Positions 39,701 to 54,700 of a DNA stretch of 64,000 nt are shown here, in pieces (position 1 is the first letter of the stretch; each line of letters opens with the position of its first letter). Source of the stretch: Sacculina carcini (taxonomy: Eukaryota; Arthropoda; Thecostraca; Sacculinidae); assembly GCA_916048095.2 (NCBI GenBank), contig OU696586.1, positions 2,416,249 to 2,480,248 on the forward strand. The letters run 5' to 3'. The position numbers were made by a program, and so were the translations under genes. Under the pieces are notes generated by a model. That model was not told the DNA's origin, ran no database searches, and saw only the letters and a program-made list of their open reading frames with translations.

Positions 39701-42700
39701 ACATCAACAAGTTCAATCCACTATTTACCCGTTTATATAAACGATAAAAGTCGATTTCAGATTTGAACATTAAACGAAAAATACTCCCAATAGCTCATAT
39801 AAACTCAACACTAGCCCGCACCAAAAAACAAACCCTATAACTTCAATAAATAGCAATAGACTAGTCGATGTCCCCATTTTCACCAAGCAACTTGTTTCTT
39901 TACTACAACCGCGCCATACGGTAGACATGCACCAAGTTGGGTGAAAACCTTAAAATTCCTTCAAAATCCTTAAACCATACAGTGAAAAGCCTTCAAATCC
40001 CTTCAAATGCGTCAAATTTTGTATCAAATGCGTCGATGTCCCCATTTTATCTATGTCCCCGTTTTATCTGTCACAACGGCCCAAGATGCGACCTGGCCCA
40101 AGATGCGACAGCGACGCTTACGACGCGTTTAAGGCATTCAATGCCTTCACCGAATATTTATTCCTTCACTGAAACTTGTAGGGTCTGTTATCATCTGTTA
40201 TGAAATTGCATTTGTTGTTTGAATAGTTTCTTGCTGTCATATTCTGACTTCACATTGATTTAATAAGTCTTATTGGGGCCTTTATTCACTTGAGTGCTTA
40301 TTTATTTATTTACTCTGGTGTCTTATTTTCGTTGCAGTGGAAGTTGTAAGGACCAATTCCATTGTTGTTTTGTTGTGGGAATGGTCTCTGTTCAGGAAAA
40401 TAGCTGCAGATGTTGAGCTATTATCTAGGTGTTATTTATCTTTGTGTACAATGTTATTTTTAGTGAGTAATTTTTTAGGAATATAACTTTTGAGGAACCT
40501 TGCATTACTGTTTGTGGTGTAGTCGTATTGTAGGCCCCAAACATGAGTTTCTTGGGAATTTCGTTTCGAGCATGTTCTCCACATGTGTTCATTTCATGCT
40601 CCATCTGTTTTCGTTTTTCCTCGTTTTCATCTCTTATTTCAATTTCAATTAAATTCAAACAATATATTTGCAATCCACATCTGGTTTTTCGTGCAAACAT
40701 TTACATTTGTGTACATGGTCGAAATCACGTGTAAAAATGGTATAAGTTATAAAGAATTTGGCATAATCGTTTTATAGTTATACAGATAAAATCTATTGAA
40801 AATTTGTTATAAAAAAAATTAAAAAAAAGTAATTATCGAAAACTATACAATAAAACAACAGCTTGCATGTAAGACTAGTCTAGCTAACAAACAAGAGACC
40901 GTAATAGTTTGGAGTGACTGGATATTGTGACGAAATTAAAGCTGTTTGTTATAGGTTTTTGCTGCTCTTGTGCGGAAAAGCGATGATGTGCGCTCAGGTC
41001 TGTTTCGCGGTATTTCCAGACTCCCCCGATTCGTTGCTCTTGTGGACTTGCACGAGACCGAGTTGCGAAAGGTGAACATATCGGCAAAGATGCGCGACGC
41101 TAGTGGCTCGTGTAGCGCGCGATTTACGGCCTTCAGATCGCGGGTAGCTAGCATGTGTTCGCTGGTAGGCCAATTTAGTCGACTCAAAGTCGGTGAGACA
41201 TGATCGAACTGATGGAGACAATCAACCGCTCTGGCTGCAAAGCGAAAAACACTGTTTAGTTTATGATGCAGCGTCTTGCCGCAGCCTCCCCACACCGGCA
41301 AGCAGTATCGAAGCCGTGGGAATACATGTACCTCAATAATTCTACTGGTAATGTCCGGGGTGAGGGTACGACGAAATTCCAGCAGTGCTATTATGATTGC
41401 CTTGCAGCGGCGAACAACTTGGGCGACTTGTACGCTCCATAATAGTTGGCTGTCCACATATACCCCGAGTATCTCTTATGTTATCAGCCCATTTTTTTTT
41501 ATTGTTGACTGTCGAAGTGTCTCTTGAGTGACTGTTTTCTGACAATGCATGGCTGATTTACACCTCGCCTTACAATCAAAGCATCACCATTTCTTACTAA
41601 ATCAAATCTTGTTCTGCCACGGGGCTAGCAGAGTGGAATGCAGATGTCCATGTCCACAATGACTACAGGCTCCCCTTCACCATGAAAAGTATTATCCGCT
41701 CAGAGGCGGGGTCTCATAGCTGCCACGCTGCTCGCTGTGACCCGCTTCTCATGGACGGAATTCGAGCATACACATACACACACACACACTTATTGTGTTC
41801 AACACGAATCTGAGTAGAATAAGATTGGTTGATGCTGAACACGTGTTATACTAACCATGCAGTTTGAACTTGGACACCCACTGGAGGATCTGATGTTTGA
41901 TTATTGAAGAGGGCAGCGATGTTTGTAAATATACCTTCACATCCCCCAGAGTAGTGATTTTAAATTAAAGGAACTTCAATAGTTTTTAGTGTGCGTAGCC
42001 TACTTTATCCACATATTGACCATATATAGATTGTTGACCATACGCATTTAAACACATCAGTAGATAAGACTATGTTCGCGTGTAATTTTGCGGGGGCAAA
42101 GCCTCACGGCTCCGGCTCGCACACCGCAGGTCCGGCCGCCACACGGGTTTTCGCAGTCACGGCCAGCACAGAAATACTTTCTCGGCACTCGTATCAATCA
42201 CGTCACCGTTCGACCAACATAAAGCCCACCACCAGGGAAAACAGTTTAACTCGTGTACTAACCAACAAAGCAACAAGACCAATGAAGCAATAATATATTT
42301 CGTTTAGCGCATATAACCACATATGCGAGCACAAATAATCAACGGCAAGAATAAATAGAATGAATCCAATGTAGCAAACACGTATACACACACAATATAC
42401 AGAAACATCAACACCAGAACAAGCACACAAGAGAAAGCTAAAAGATTGCCGAAAACAACAGGCAGCAGAAAATAAACGTGCGCTCATCGGTTTAACCAAT
42501 CAATCACCTGCGGTATTAACAAACCAAACAGCTATCAAAACCATTCCCACAACAAAACACAACAAACAATGGAATGGGTCCTTACAACTTCCACTGCAAG
42601 GAAAATAAGACACCAGAATAAGCATTTAAGTAAATAAAGGCCCCAATAAGACGTATTAAATCAATGTGAACTCAGAGTATGACAGCAAGGGACTATTCAA

Positions 42701-45700
42701 ACAACAAATGCAATTTCATAACAGATGATAACAGACCCTACAAGTTTCAGTGAAGGAATAAATATTCGGTGAAGGCATTGAATGCCTTAAACGCGTCGTA
42801 AGCGTCGCTGTCGCATCTTGGGCCAGGGAATGCTCGTGAAGTGAATTGGTCGAAAAGGAAGTGTTCGTGCTGTTCGTGTTCTGTTCTAGGTTATAAGGGT
42901 TTTGCGAGACTCGATTGTTTGTTGGTGTCCAAAATTGTGATTAGAGTTGAAAGGAGTCAATTAGATTACAGTAGAAAGGGAGATCGGGTAAAAGAAGGGG
43001 GCGATGGAGAAAGGGCGGGCATTGAGAACGAAAGAATGCAAAGAGTGTGGATTTTTTGGGAAGTTGAACGGGGAGGAGGTATGCAGGAGTTGTGAAGAGG
43101 AAAGAAGAGGGGAGAAATGTGGGAAGTGTGAGAAGAAAGTGAAGGACAATGAGCGGGCGGTGGTGTGCGATTTATGCGAATTATGGATTCACACGGAGTG
43201 TGAAAAGATGGGAAAACATGTATATGAGGAACTGAGAAAGAGCGAGCAAGCCTGGTTCTGTTCAAAATGCAAGGAGACCATTAAGAAAGATATGAAAGAA
43301 GCAAGAAAGGTGAAAAGAGACAACGAGGAAATGAAGGTTGAGCTGAAAAAAGTGAAGGAACAAAATGAGGGGGTGATGAGAAGGATCGAAAAATATGAAG
43401 ACGATAGGGAAGGGAAGATCAGTGAAAGGCGACAAAGATATGGCAAGGAAATAGAGGAGAATGGAGGCGAATTGGAAGAAATAAAAAGACAGCTGAAAGA
43501 TGTACAAGCAATGGTAATGGGGATAGAAGAGAAATGGAAAAAACGAGAGGAGGAAATGCGAGACGAAATAACAACTAGAGTAGTGGAAATAATGGAAGAA
43601 AGAGACGAAAAGGCGAAAAGAAGGAATAATCTAGTCCTCTACAACTTGCAAGAGACTAAGGAAACAGAAGGGGAAATGCAGAAGGAACAGGATCGGATGG
43701 CATGTATGAAGATATTCAAGGAAGAACTAAATGTGGATGTGGACGAGATAGAGGATGTAGTGAGACTGGGAAGAAATGAGGAGCGTGGAGGAAAACCCAG
43801 GACACTGTTAGTGAAGATGAGAAATGCGGGAATCAAATGGGAGATAGTAAAGCGAGCAAAACTACTGAAAGACGCAAAAGAGGAGGAGTACAGAAAGGTG
43901 TTTGTGTCACCAGATATGACTTACAAGGAAAGACAAGCTGAGAAAGAAGTGAGAGAGAAGCTGAGGGAAAAGAGGGAAAATAATGAACAAGGATGGTTTA
44001 TAAAGAAAGGGCAGTTGATGAGGAAGGATTTTCGGTAAGGCGGAGTAGAGACAGAGACAACAACCAGAGGAGGTCCTGGAGCTGCGACGTCTACGTCGTG
44101 GGACCACCCTCCAATCTGGAGGCCAAACCGCAGCAACAACCCTTCCAGCCTCGCCAGAACGGCGGGGCTGTCGAGCTCCTGGGATCGGCTTCGGTCACCC
44201 GGGTTCCACAGGTCTTTTTTTTTTTTTTTTTTTTTTTCAGCTCAGTGCAACTGGCACAAATCGTGACACCACGCTACACATACACAAACAACAGACACAG
44301 TACCAACACCGCTCGCCTCACACTTTCATTTCCACGCATGTCACCGTCTCCTGCGGGGGCGTCGAGATGTGATCCGCTCGCGATCATTTCTCGTATGCTC
44401 ACACTCGCAGGAGACGTAGAACCACATCCAGGCCCGAGACACACATACACCTGCCACATATGTACACAACCACTCACTACACGCCGACACACAAAAGGCT
44501 CAGTTCAGTGCAACTCCTGCCTGAACTGGTGCCACACCACATGCACATCACTCCACAACATCACACAATACACGAGCTCATTCGTCTGCTCATCATGCAC
44601 ACCAAACTCAACAACACCTGCACGTACACCGACACTGGCACATTCACCATCAACATCAGTCACCTCTGTCTCATCACCATCGACATCATCGCGGTCATCA
44701 GCACCACCGACATCACCATCATTCCCATCTTCACATGCAACTCGTTCATCCTCACACTCACCAACAACTTCGTCCTCCTCACAAGCATCACTATCACCAT
44801 CAGCACCATCCTCACTATCATCACCATCAGTTCTGCCATCATCATCACACTCACCACCACCACCACCTCCATCAACAACTCAACATCTCAACAACACTCT
44901 CACTCGCACAAACACCAACTTACACCGCACACACAACATCAACATTCTACAGCTCAACATCGACGGCATCAACACAAAAAAACACGAATTAACACACTTC
45001 CTCACACGACACTCCATTCACATAGCACTCATACAGGAAACAAAATTGCAACAGCACCACAGAACACCCACCTTTCACAACTATACCACCATCCGCCAAG
45101 ACCGCACTAGCGGTCGAGGCGGTGGCCTCATCACACTCATACACAGTACTATCAACTACACAAACACCAGCACACAGACACAAACACTACTACCACCAAA
45201 CGACACCACAACAGAACAACAATCGATACAAATACGCACTGGCTCACACTCACACATTTCAATCATCAACGTATACATTCCACCACAAACTTCACCAACA
45301 GTACCTCGCAACTACACACCAGATATACGCAACCTCACAAACACACCTAACACAATACTGGGCGGTGACTTCAACGCCAAAGATCCTGCCTGGTACACAC
45401 ACAATCCACTCACCAACAGAGGCACAGACATACTACAACAAACAGAACACCTCTACATTCTCAACAACACTCACCAACACACTCACACCACACATCAGGC
45501 ACACTATCATTCGACATCACCTGACATCACATTTTGCACACCGGATCTCACTCACACAACCACTTGGAAGGTGGTCAAAGAGCTTGGCTCAGACCACCTT
45601 CCAATCGTCATCACCACCAAAATCAGAACAGCACCAAACACACCCAGACGCACTTACACAAATTACACAAAAGCCAATTGGTCACAATTCACACACGACA

Positions 45701-48700
45701 CGGAACTAGCATTTACACAACTCAACACAACAGACATCACAGACATAAACAAAACAGTCCAAACATTTAACAGCATCATACACAAGGCAGACAAACAACA
45801 CATCCCAAAAGGACACAGAAAACACCACAACCCAAACTTTACACAAGAAATACACACACTCATCAAACAACGCGACACACTGAAACACTCTCCGACACCA
45901 CACTCACACAATACATCCGAAGAAATACACGCACTCAACACCACAATCAACACCAAGATACATGAACAAAAATCACTGAACTGGCACAACTACATAAAAA
46001 CACTAGATCACAGATCAAACACCACAAAACTATACAACACACTGAAAAGCATCACACTCTCAAACAGCAATATAACACGCACACACGCAGCCATCACGAC
46101 CGACACATCATCTGTACCATCAAATAAACAACAAGCAAACACACTCATTAACCACTACTCACACATCAGCCACATCACTCCTACACAAAAAGACAGGACA
46201 ATCATCAGACGTAAACACACATTCAGCACAGATCCACTATACACACCATTCACACATGCGCAGACACGACACATCATACACAACATCAAACAATCATCAG
46301 CCTGTGGTCCAGATGGAATAAGTAACATCCATCTAAAACATCTTGGTCCACAAGGCATACAGACACTCACCAACATATCCAACTACAGCTTCTCACACAA
46401 CACAATACCTCACATCTGGAAAACGGGCATCATCATCACACTACACAAACAAGGCACAGACCCCACGCTTCCTTCTTCACATCGTCCAATCACACTGCTC
46501 TGCACACCATCAAAAATCACAGAACGCCTCATCCTCAAACTCATCACACCACAAATCCCACTATCACAATCACAGCACGGCTTCAGATCACTGCACTCCA
46601 CAACCACACTGCTCACAAAACTCACACAGACCATGATGGGTAACATAAACACAACAAAACCACCACACAGAACACTACTCATAACACTAGACATCAGCAA
46701 AGCATTCGACAGAGTTCCACGACACAATCTCACAAACAAAATACTAGACACCACACTTCACAATAACACTAAGAGATGGTTGGCCAACTACCTCGCTGGC
46801 AGATGCGCCCATGTGAGGTACAATGGACAATCATCTCACACACGCAACATAACAAACGGAGTCCCTCAGGGCTCCGTTTTAGCACCAACACTATTCAACC
46901 TATACCTACATGACATGCCAGCACCCAACACTCCATCCATACAGATATCATCATATGCAGACGACATCACAATCACAAGCACACACAGACACGCCGACAC
47001 AGCAGTGCACACACTACAACCTTACATCAACACACTACAACAATGGTTCAGCACAAACCAACTGAACATTGCACCTGCCAAATCCACAGCCACACTCATC
47101 ACCAACTGGACATCCGAACACAACTACACACCACAAATCACCATCAACAACACGATCATCCCACACACGCACACACCAAAAATACTAGGCGTCACATACG
47201 ACACACAACTCTCATTCAAACAGCACATCACCAACATTAAAACCAAGGTCACTCCACGCCTCAACACACTGAAAGCACTCTCTCACACAACTTTCGGACA
47301 CAACAAAGACACCACAACCACCATATACAAACAGTACATCCGACCCGTCATAGAATATGCTAGCCCCGCATGGGCTAGCAATCTCGCAACACGCCACACA
47401 AATACACTTCAAACACTTCAAAACACCGCACTCAGAACAATAACAGGATGCACAGCTACCACACCAGCAGACCACCTTCATCACGAAACCAAAATACTCA
47501 AACTGACACACCACCTAGACATGAGAGGCACACAAACACTCGCAGCAGCAGTCACCAACACAGCACATCCACTACATCACCTCACAACACAAGACAACAC
47601 AGACAGAAACATAAAAACAACACCAAGCACACTTTACCACAGACAAATTTTCACATCACTTCCACCAGCTCCCCCACGCACATCAATCAAGAAACACATA
47701 CACACAGTGATCGCACGGAAAGCCATACACTCACTACAACACAATACACTCCTACAAAGACACCCACCTGACATACACAAATCAGAAAACACACTCACAC
47801 GCGAAAACAAGGTGCATCTGGCCAGGTTGAGATGCGGTCATCATCCTGCCCTTCTGTCATATCAGAAAAGGTTGAATGACTCAATCGATGACACCTGTCC
47901 AGATTGCAATTCAGCACCACACACCATCACACACATCATGCAACACTGCACAGCACACACACAACTCAGACGCCAACACAAAATTTCATCTATCAGTGAC
48001 CTGTGGAACAACCCGGTCGGTGCCGTGTCTTTCCTCAGGAGCTCGAGGTTGCTCGGCCAGACAACCTGAGGAACAACAACAACAACAACAACAACCAGAG
48101 GAAGAACGAAGTAAACATCAAATGTGTAAATATTCAAGGTTTAACAAATGTAAAGATAGGAGAGGTGGAACAGGTAATAGATAAGTACACAATAAAGTGC
48201 TTAACTGAAACACAATTGAAAAGGGATCAAATAAAAATTTTGGAAGACATCAAAAGGATAGGTAGTATGAGAGAAAACGGAGAAAAAAAGGGGGGAGGAC
48301 TAATGATATTATGGAGAAAAGATGGGGAAATTTCAGTGGAACAAATAGAAACACGAGAAAGGGATATACTTTACGGTAAATGTGCATTCGGGGGATTTAG
48401 CTTTCTGATTGCTGCCGTATATTTTCCATGCGGAAACACGGACGAAAGTAAGCGGGAGGACATTAAAAAGGAAATAGAGGAAGAAATAGGAAGAAATAAT
48501 GAAAATGCTTTACTAATAATAGGAGATTTTAACGGGCACATTGGCTCTATAGGGGAGCAAAAAGAGGATAAAGGAGGGGCTATCATTAACGAGTGGATAG
48601 ACAAATACAATCTTATCTTGTTAAATAGGGATACAAGATGTCAGGGGGTGTATACGTGGCAAGGGAGAGGATCAAGAAGTGTCATAGATTTTGCATTGGC

Positions 48701-51700
48701 AAACAGAAAGCTGTACGAAAGGTTCAACAGAATGATAATAGATGATGAAAGCGAAACATTAGACATTTCTGATCATAACCTTTTAGAGGTGGTGCTCACA
48801 GGGAAGGAGGCAGATGGGAGATGCACAAAAGTTGAGACGATTGAGTACTACCGAAGGGACGAGGCATCATTGAAAGTGTACGTGGACGAAGTTGGGGAAA
48901 AATGTCAGAGGGTTAAAGAAATGGACATAACCAGATTAGAAAGAGCAATGATAGAATCAGCCGACAAAGTGCTGAAACGGACATACAAGAAGAGGGTGAG
49001 AGGGGACACGATGGAGCCAGTTTGGATGAATGAGGACATAAAGAAGGCAATATAACTAAGAAAATGGATAAACAGGAGACGGAGGAATGCTGGAGACGAA
49101 AAGACAAAACAAAGGTTGGACGAAGAATATCAGAAACAGAAGAGAATAGTGCAATACCAAATCAAAGAGGAGATTTCACGGCACGAGGAAAAGATTACCA
49201 ATGAAATAAGAAGTGGGAGAAATCAGATTAAAAAATGATGGGAGAATATTAATAAGCTGAGAAGACAGGGTACGAAAAGGAATGAGGAAGTACGAGTATT
49301 CAAGGAGGGAGTGAGGCTGAGTCAGGAGGACACCATAATAGAGATTGAGGAGTTCTGGAAGAAAATCTACCAGAGAGACAATACTAGATTAGAAAAGGTG
49401 TGGAACGAAGAGAAACGACTGGAATATGAAATGAAGCTGGGAGAGGAAGGAACAGGGGTAATAACAACGAATGAGGGAGACAGATTACCCGGAGTGCTTA
49501 GAGAGCATCTGGATATGTGCGGGAAAATGGATTTGGAATGTAAGAAAATGAATGGGGACGAAATATCAATAGAGGAAATAAAAGATAGTTTGAAGAGTAT
49601 AAAGAAGGGGAAAGCTGCGGGGCCAAATAGATTAAAGCCGGAGTTGTATAAGATTTTTCTGGAGAAGGATTCATGCATGGTAGCTCTAAGGGATAGTCTG
49701 AACCAAATAATGGAAAAGGGAGAAATTCCGGACGAATGGAAAGTGTCAAAAACGATTATGGTACCGAAAGTAAGCAGGCCGCAAGCGAAAGATTTAAGAC
49801 CAATAACATTAACAGATGTTTCTTATAAGATATTCATGCGAATTATTAGTGAGAGGATAAATAACCACATGAGAAGAAATGAGGCTGAGAAGGACGAGCA
49901 GACGGGATTCACAAAGGGCAAAAGAATAGAAGATAATATATTCGTACTGCAATATTGCATAAGGAAGTCATACCAAAGGCGAAAAGAGTTATATGTAGCG
50001 TCAATAGACTTTAAAAAGGCATATGACAGTGTGAGGAGGGAAAAATTATTAGAGGCAATGATGAAATATAAAATAAACAGTAAAATAATAGAATGCGTGA
50101 AACGAATATACGAGAATGACAGAACATTGATAGGAACGGGGAAAAGCGAGGATATAGAGGTAGAAGTGAGGAACGGAATAAAACAAGGGTGCACATGCTC
50201 AACAACATTATTCAAACTGGTGACGTACATGATTTTAAGCGTACTCGAAAACAATGGCTGTGGATACGAGGATAAAGAGGTAAAAATTAATACATTATTT
50301 TTTCGCAGATGATGGATTACAGATGTCAACAAATAAAGAACAAGCAAGCTTAAATATTAGGAATCTGATCAAAGTAAGTGCGGAATTCGGATTGGAAATA
50401 AACAAAGGAAAAAGTTGGTTCATCGTTTTCAACACAAGGGAGGATATGAAAGAAATAGAAGGTATACAGGTGACCAATAGCATCAAATACTTGGGGGTGA
50501 CAGTTTGTAATAAGAAAGATTGTTTTCAGGAGTACAGAGAACAGATTATAACAAAGGCGAGGAAGATGGCGAATTTGACATACAGTGTAATTATGAGGAG
50601 CTGCAATAAAGTAATGATAGGCAAGACTTATTGGAAAGCTATAGTATTACCGTCCCTGCTGTATGGAACAAGTGTAGTGGAATTTAACAGGAATGAAATA
50701 CAAAAACTGCAAAGCATATGTAAGATCAAATGCACAGAAAAAAATGTTCGTGTACTCGCACAAACACGCAAGCACACAAACCAGAACACAGAACACACAC
50801 TAATATCACAATGCACAAATAGGTGTCACAATGCACTCGGTGAGAAACTGCAACTTATCTCACACCGCGACTCCTCAGTACTCAACGCACGAAGTCAACA
50901 CTCGCTGTGACAGCACGACCAACACGCGCAACAACGTCCCAAGCGGCACTGCCGAAAATACGCACGCACGCACACCTACTCGCTTTGTCCTCGCGTAACA
51001 CTCCCGTGACCTTGACCATGACCGCTACCATGACCTTGACACGACCGGAAACGCGCGCACGCGCGCGCTCAAGTCCACAAACCCGGGCTGCACACAACAC
51101 CGCCTCCTGATTATCAAAAATCATAATCCCGATGCCACGCGGGTGGTCTGCGTTCACGGGAGGATCTCCGAGGTGGTGCATCAACATCCGGGGCGATGCG
51201 GTGTTCATTCACCGGCGTCGCTGACTCGGTTGGAGGAGTAAATTCTTCTATCAGAGGTGCGACGGACACAAACATGGGGGCCTCGTTGTCAGTCTCCATT
51301 GAGCGCTGCTGCGGATCCTGCGCGCCTGCATCAGTGGTCCCTTCCGCCTCACTTGGACGATGCCTGAGTCTCAGGTCGCGCACGTGCCGAGTAACACCGT
51401 CGACATCTACAGCCTGTTCTGAGATTATAGCGCTCACTCTGCCACAGAAATATCGACTCGTGCAGCGCGCTCCGGGGGGTTTCACCCATACGCGATCGCC
51501 AACCTGGAAGCGACAAGCAATATCAGGTGCGTCCAGCTTTTTCTCCCGATCGATGTTTCTGACGCGCACGAAATATTGGTAAATGGCGTTAGCTGGAGCT
51601 GTAGCAGGCGTGACGTCGTCTCTAGGGGTTATGTTGTGGAGATACACAGCCTCGGGTACAGAGCATTGCTTTCGGGCAGAAATAGTTTTCACGCTTCGGT

Positions 51701-54700
51701 GACAACGTTCCACAATGCCATTCCCAGACGGCACATAGGCACATCGGAATCTGAGTCTGACGCCCCATTTGGCGGAAAAGGAGAGGAACTCTCGGCTTCG
51801 AAAAGCAGTACCATTATCTGATACAATCTCCGGCGGCGCACCGCGCTCAAAAAACACCGACTCGAGTTCACGCGTTAGATGCTGCGATGTCTCTGCAGGT
51901 ACTTGGCGCCACAATACAAACCTCGACGGACCACAGTCGATGAGTGTCAAATAGACATGCCCGTTGTGGTGCGTGAAATCCACGGCTACACGTTCCCATA
52001 TTCTTGGCACACTCAAGTCTCCGCGCCGCCATTTTACGGGGGCCGGATCGATTGACCGGCATATCTGACAGGAGGATACCACCCGTTGAACTTGGCGTCT
52101 CGTAACGTTCAGTCGATGACGTTTCACGAAATACAGCGTCCGACGCACTCCAGGATGTCCTGCCTCCACATGAATGCGTACAATGGCGTCATCAGCGTCA
52201 CGGTCGTCACGCACCCCAGCTGCACCAATCACACGCTCATCACAGCGTCTGTCGTGTAACCAACTTTTTGGAATCCTCGTCAGCTGATCCGCCTTATTAT
52301 TTTCTGAACGCACCAGGGCAACTGTCAAATTCAGCGACAGCTCGCGTTTCAGTTGACATATCAGGTCAACACGACGTCGAATGAGCATCTCGCCATGTGC
52401 TTTAGTGCGCAAGCGAGCCTTTCCGTCCAGCGCGTCAGTTATCCAGCCATGAACAGTGGCTGAATCAGTCTTCAATTCAATGGTGTCAAACTTCCACGCA
52501 ATGGCCATATTGAGTCCTCGTACCACCGCGTCGAGCTCAGCCATGTTGATGTGTGCCGATTCATCCTGGCGCAGCCAGCTCGCATCTTCAATCACTGCAC
52601 CTTCTGTTGACTCAAGAACCACACCGGTGGCCAACGAGCTCGCATCAGTCCAAACAGTAACTCTGTTGCCGCCGACTGACCACACACCATGGGCAGGATC
52701 GTCACATGACACTCGTGAGTGAACCCAGGCCAACTGAGCAGTGAGCGCATCGTCCTGTATAACGTCGTCCCAACCAGACGAAGCCGCGTTGGCTCTTCTT
52801 TTCAGCCACGCCGCAGCCGGACGCAGCCAACCACAAACAGGCACGTGCGCGATAAGCCGACCGCACCACGAAAACAAAGTGCGCCGAGTGAGTCTGGTGG
52901 GACACGCCGCGATGGTCGAATCACGCTGCCACTGAACTGTGCCTTCACACAATTTAACGCGCAATCCGAGAAGTCTAGCTCCATCGACCACCCTCTCAGG
53001 CGACTTGCATTCAAGACCATAGCGACGGAAGTGGGCGACTACACTCTCAGCGCTGACTCGGTCTTCGTTAACCAACAGGTCGTCGACGTATGGCAGCACA
53101 GCATCACACATTACCGGATCCTGGTCCAGCACTGTGCGCACAATCGACTTCATCACCAACGGGGCAACACTGAGACCAAACCCCAGTCTAGTCAGACAAT
53201 ATAGACGATTGTTCACGCGCACGGTCTGGTACGGCCATAGATTGGAAGCCACATGCACTTGCAGGTAGGCGCTCTTTAAATCAACAACAGCCACATTGTC
53301 TCCGTGCCGCCTCCACTTCCTCAATTGTTCGGCACACACTTCAGCTTCTGCAGTATGAGGAGACAAGTAGCTGTTCAGCTCGCGGAAGTCGAGAACGGGG
53401 CGCACACGCGTTCGATCACGCTGTTCTACGGCCATTAAGGGCACTAGCCCGCAAGGCTCACCGTAAGCTCGCTTGTCATACGGAACCAACCACTTCCGAC
53501 CAATCCATGTCTTCAGCTCACTGTCGAATTTGTGGCGAACGGAAGCCCGCATTCCGTACATAGACGTTGAGTTTTGAAGGACTGCCGGTGCAGCGCCGCC
53601 TGCCCATTTCCAGCTCATTGTCCACGTTGGCTTAACGTGATCAAAATGCACCGTAAAATCTGCAGTTTCTATGTCTGACATAGGCCCAAGAAATGATTCA
53701 TTTTGTGCACCAGCATCTCTAGGAGCGAGAACACAAGACGTTTTCTTCCAATCGGCGCCCGGTAGCTTCCCGCGCGCTGCACACACGTGCACTGCGCCCA
53801 GTGTGACGCTACCCTCCGCAGACAGGCTGACTCCTCCCAGAGCTGAAATGCCGGTCATCCCCAATATCACGTCAACATCCAGCAAGAGTTGGTCCGCCAC
53901 CAACACTTCCAGCTGAACTGCGGCACCGTCGCTGGTACTCACACTGACAGTGCTGTTCCCTCTGCATGTCATACTGCCGCCACCCAATGTGACAAGGCTG
54001 ACACATCCAGCCTTCCAGCCGCGACACCAAGATCGACGGACCAGCGTGTCGGTGCACCCAGTATCCACTAGGCATCGACACAGCCTCCCGTCAATAGTCA
54101 GCATGACAACTGGGAGGGCGCCAGCACACATTAATGACCGGGAGCGGACGCTGGCGCTGACGCACCGCTCCCTGTGGCGTTTCCCCGCTGGGGACACGAC
54201 CTGGCAAAATGTCCTTTTAACCCACAGTTCCAACAAATTAACCGATTCTGCCTTCCACGATGTTGTGACCCAGGCGAAGAAACTGGGACACGTTCGTCTT
54301 TTTGTCCAGTGGTTGCAGCTGCACAGCCCATGGTGAACATCTGTGGTGTTCGTTGGTCACTCAGCACCGCACGCGCCCTCGCAAGGACATCTTCAGTGGT
54401 CAACAACTCGGCTCTGGCACCAGCACGAATTGTATGACGCACGCCATCAGGCAGACCGCTCACAAAAGCACAGCATAGCGTGCCCTCCGCAACACCGCCA
54501 AATAAGGTCGCCAACCGCCGCAGATCTGCCAGAAAAACGTCTGGCGACTCGTCAGTTCTCAGGCGACGCGCAGTGAATGCTTCATAAGCAGCGAACCTGT
54601 CCAGGCCGAATGCCGAAAACAAGCGGTTCCGCACGGCGTCAGCATTGCCCCTTTGTTCAGGCGGCATTTCCGACCACACGGAAAAGGCCCCACCAGTTAG

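Larger units (their letters stand above)
32541..40076. mobile_element. TIR element family A, copy 1 (with gypsy-1 inserted)
   Basis: Starts with TGTGACGGTGTGAC, then two 17-base direct repeats (GATAAAACGGGGACATA, GATAAAATGGGGACATC). The same block is inverted at the right end. Terminal repeats are about 95 bases. Without gypsy-1 (34581-39700 plus one ACAT) the element is about 2.4 kb and nearly identical to the inverted copy A' at 59540-61986. It carries one short ORF (33162-33629) with an Ulp1-like start and no transposase, so it is presumably non-autonomous. Some interior non-coding blocks resemble family B. Confidence 0.85.
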